From assembly GCF_963678975.1 (NCBI RefSeq), contig NC_089272.1, forward strand, positions 22,333,399 through 22,397,398: a DNA stretch of 64,000 nt. Reading direction: 5' to 3'. Positions 63,757-64,000 of this stretch are shown in pieces. The translations under genes were made by a program, and so were the position numbers. The notes beneath the pieces were generated by a model. That model saw nothing but the letters and a program-made list of their open reading frames with translations, ran no database searches and was not told where the DNA came from. The first letter of the stretch is position 1. Every line of letters begins with the position of its first letter. The DNA is from Dysidea avara. Taxonomy: Eukaryota > Porifera > Demospongiae > Dictyoceratida > Dysideidae.

Positions 63757-64000
63757 AATGAAGCAGTGCATGGCCACCATTTTACGCCACAATAACAAAC
63801 TCACCAGTGAGATATGCCTTTTGGCTGCACCTTGTCTTTTCTTTATCTTCAATCAGGCTGCTTGTCTTCTTCATCCAACAAAACCATATCAAGGTGTTAA
63901 TTTTCCATATCAACATGTCCTTTCAGCAGCATATTTAGATGCCACAGAATTATTTCAGAGATGGATTTCAGAGGCATTTCAGTCCTGGCGCTACTACAAG
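63757..64000 (+). CDS. Candidate ORF open to the window edge (unknown)
   Basis: From the stop at about 63694 a frame stays open to the end of the window; the first ATG in good position is 63757 (MKQCMATILRHNNKLTSEIC). The last part, AAYLDATELFQRWISEAFQS WRYYK as read at 63928-64000, looks protein-like. The middle is hydrophobic. It could be an exon cut by the window edge or a repeat; the opposite strand also has open stretches. Confidence 0.25.

Noticed and set aside
1-64000. Bacterial or viral origin of the window
   Set aside because: Spliced receptor gene, LINEs, SINEs, MITEs and polymerase III boxes all indicate an animal nuclear genome.

Overview
This is a window of eukaryotic, almost certainly animal, nuclear DNA. 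It is AT-rich, its genes are split by short introns with GT..AG borders, and most of it is transposable elements in every state from intact to barely legible. No operons, bacterial ribosome sites or CRISPR arrays are visible. The mix of CR1/jockey-like LINEs, RLE-type retroelements, a BEL/Pao element, tRNA-headed SINEs, many foldback MITEs and a multi-exon Ig/FN3 receptor fits an early-branching marine invertebrate. A demosponge is my best guess, but that is inference.

Layout. 1-7.8 kb: no convincing gene; one inverted-repeat MITE and a 2.5-kb imperfect palindrome whose arms are two head-to-head decayed copies of a repeat-associated protein gene (acidic 'VADD' motif, WGW motif, Cys-rich end). 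7.8-17.7 kb: an old LINE whose ORF1 (PHD-like finger, coiled coil, L1-ORF1-like part) is split by a young BEL/Pao LTR retrotransposon on the minus strand (215-bp LTRs one base apart, 5-bp target duplication). 18-26 kb: SINEs, foldback MITEs, an RLE-retroelement relic and a 5'-truncated LINE. 27.1-27.8 kb: a UPF0488 (C8orf33-like) host gene, plus strand. 28-33.3 kb: hAT-like element with a nested TA-flanked MITE, and a wrecked LINE.

34.9-40.6 kb: the best host gene, minus strand, eleven reconstructed exons: signal peptide, Ig domain, FN3 domains, a Cys-containing FN3-like domain, one membrane helix and a cytoplasmic tail with two tyrosine motifs, one matching the ITIM consensus. A possible divergent gene starts at 41.07 kb. 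43.8-47.0 kb: a LINE with an uninterrupted 993-codon endonuclease/RT ORF. 47.1-48.7 kb: back-to-back palindromic elements. 49-57 kb: nested retroelement relics, including a LINE holding a Ty3/gypsy remnant and a second LINE. 57.5-64 kb: mostly repeats and a few candidate host exons (58.5, 59.7, 62.2, 63.3 kb), including a duplicated segment with a 17-bp minisatellite expanded by exactly nine units.

How it fits together: only the UPF0488-like gene and the Ig/FN3 receptor are confident host genes. Almost everything else records waves of insertion, and nesting gives relative ages (old LINE before BEL/Pao; RLE LINE before gypsy fragment and CR1-like LINE; LINE before MITE).
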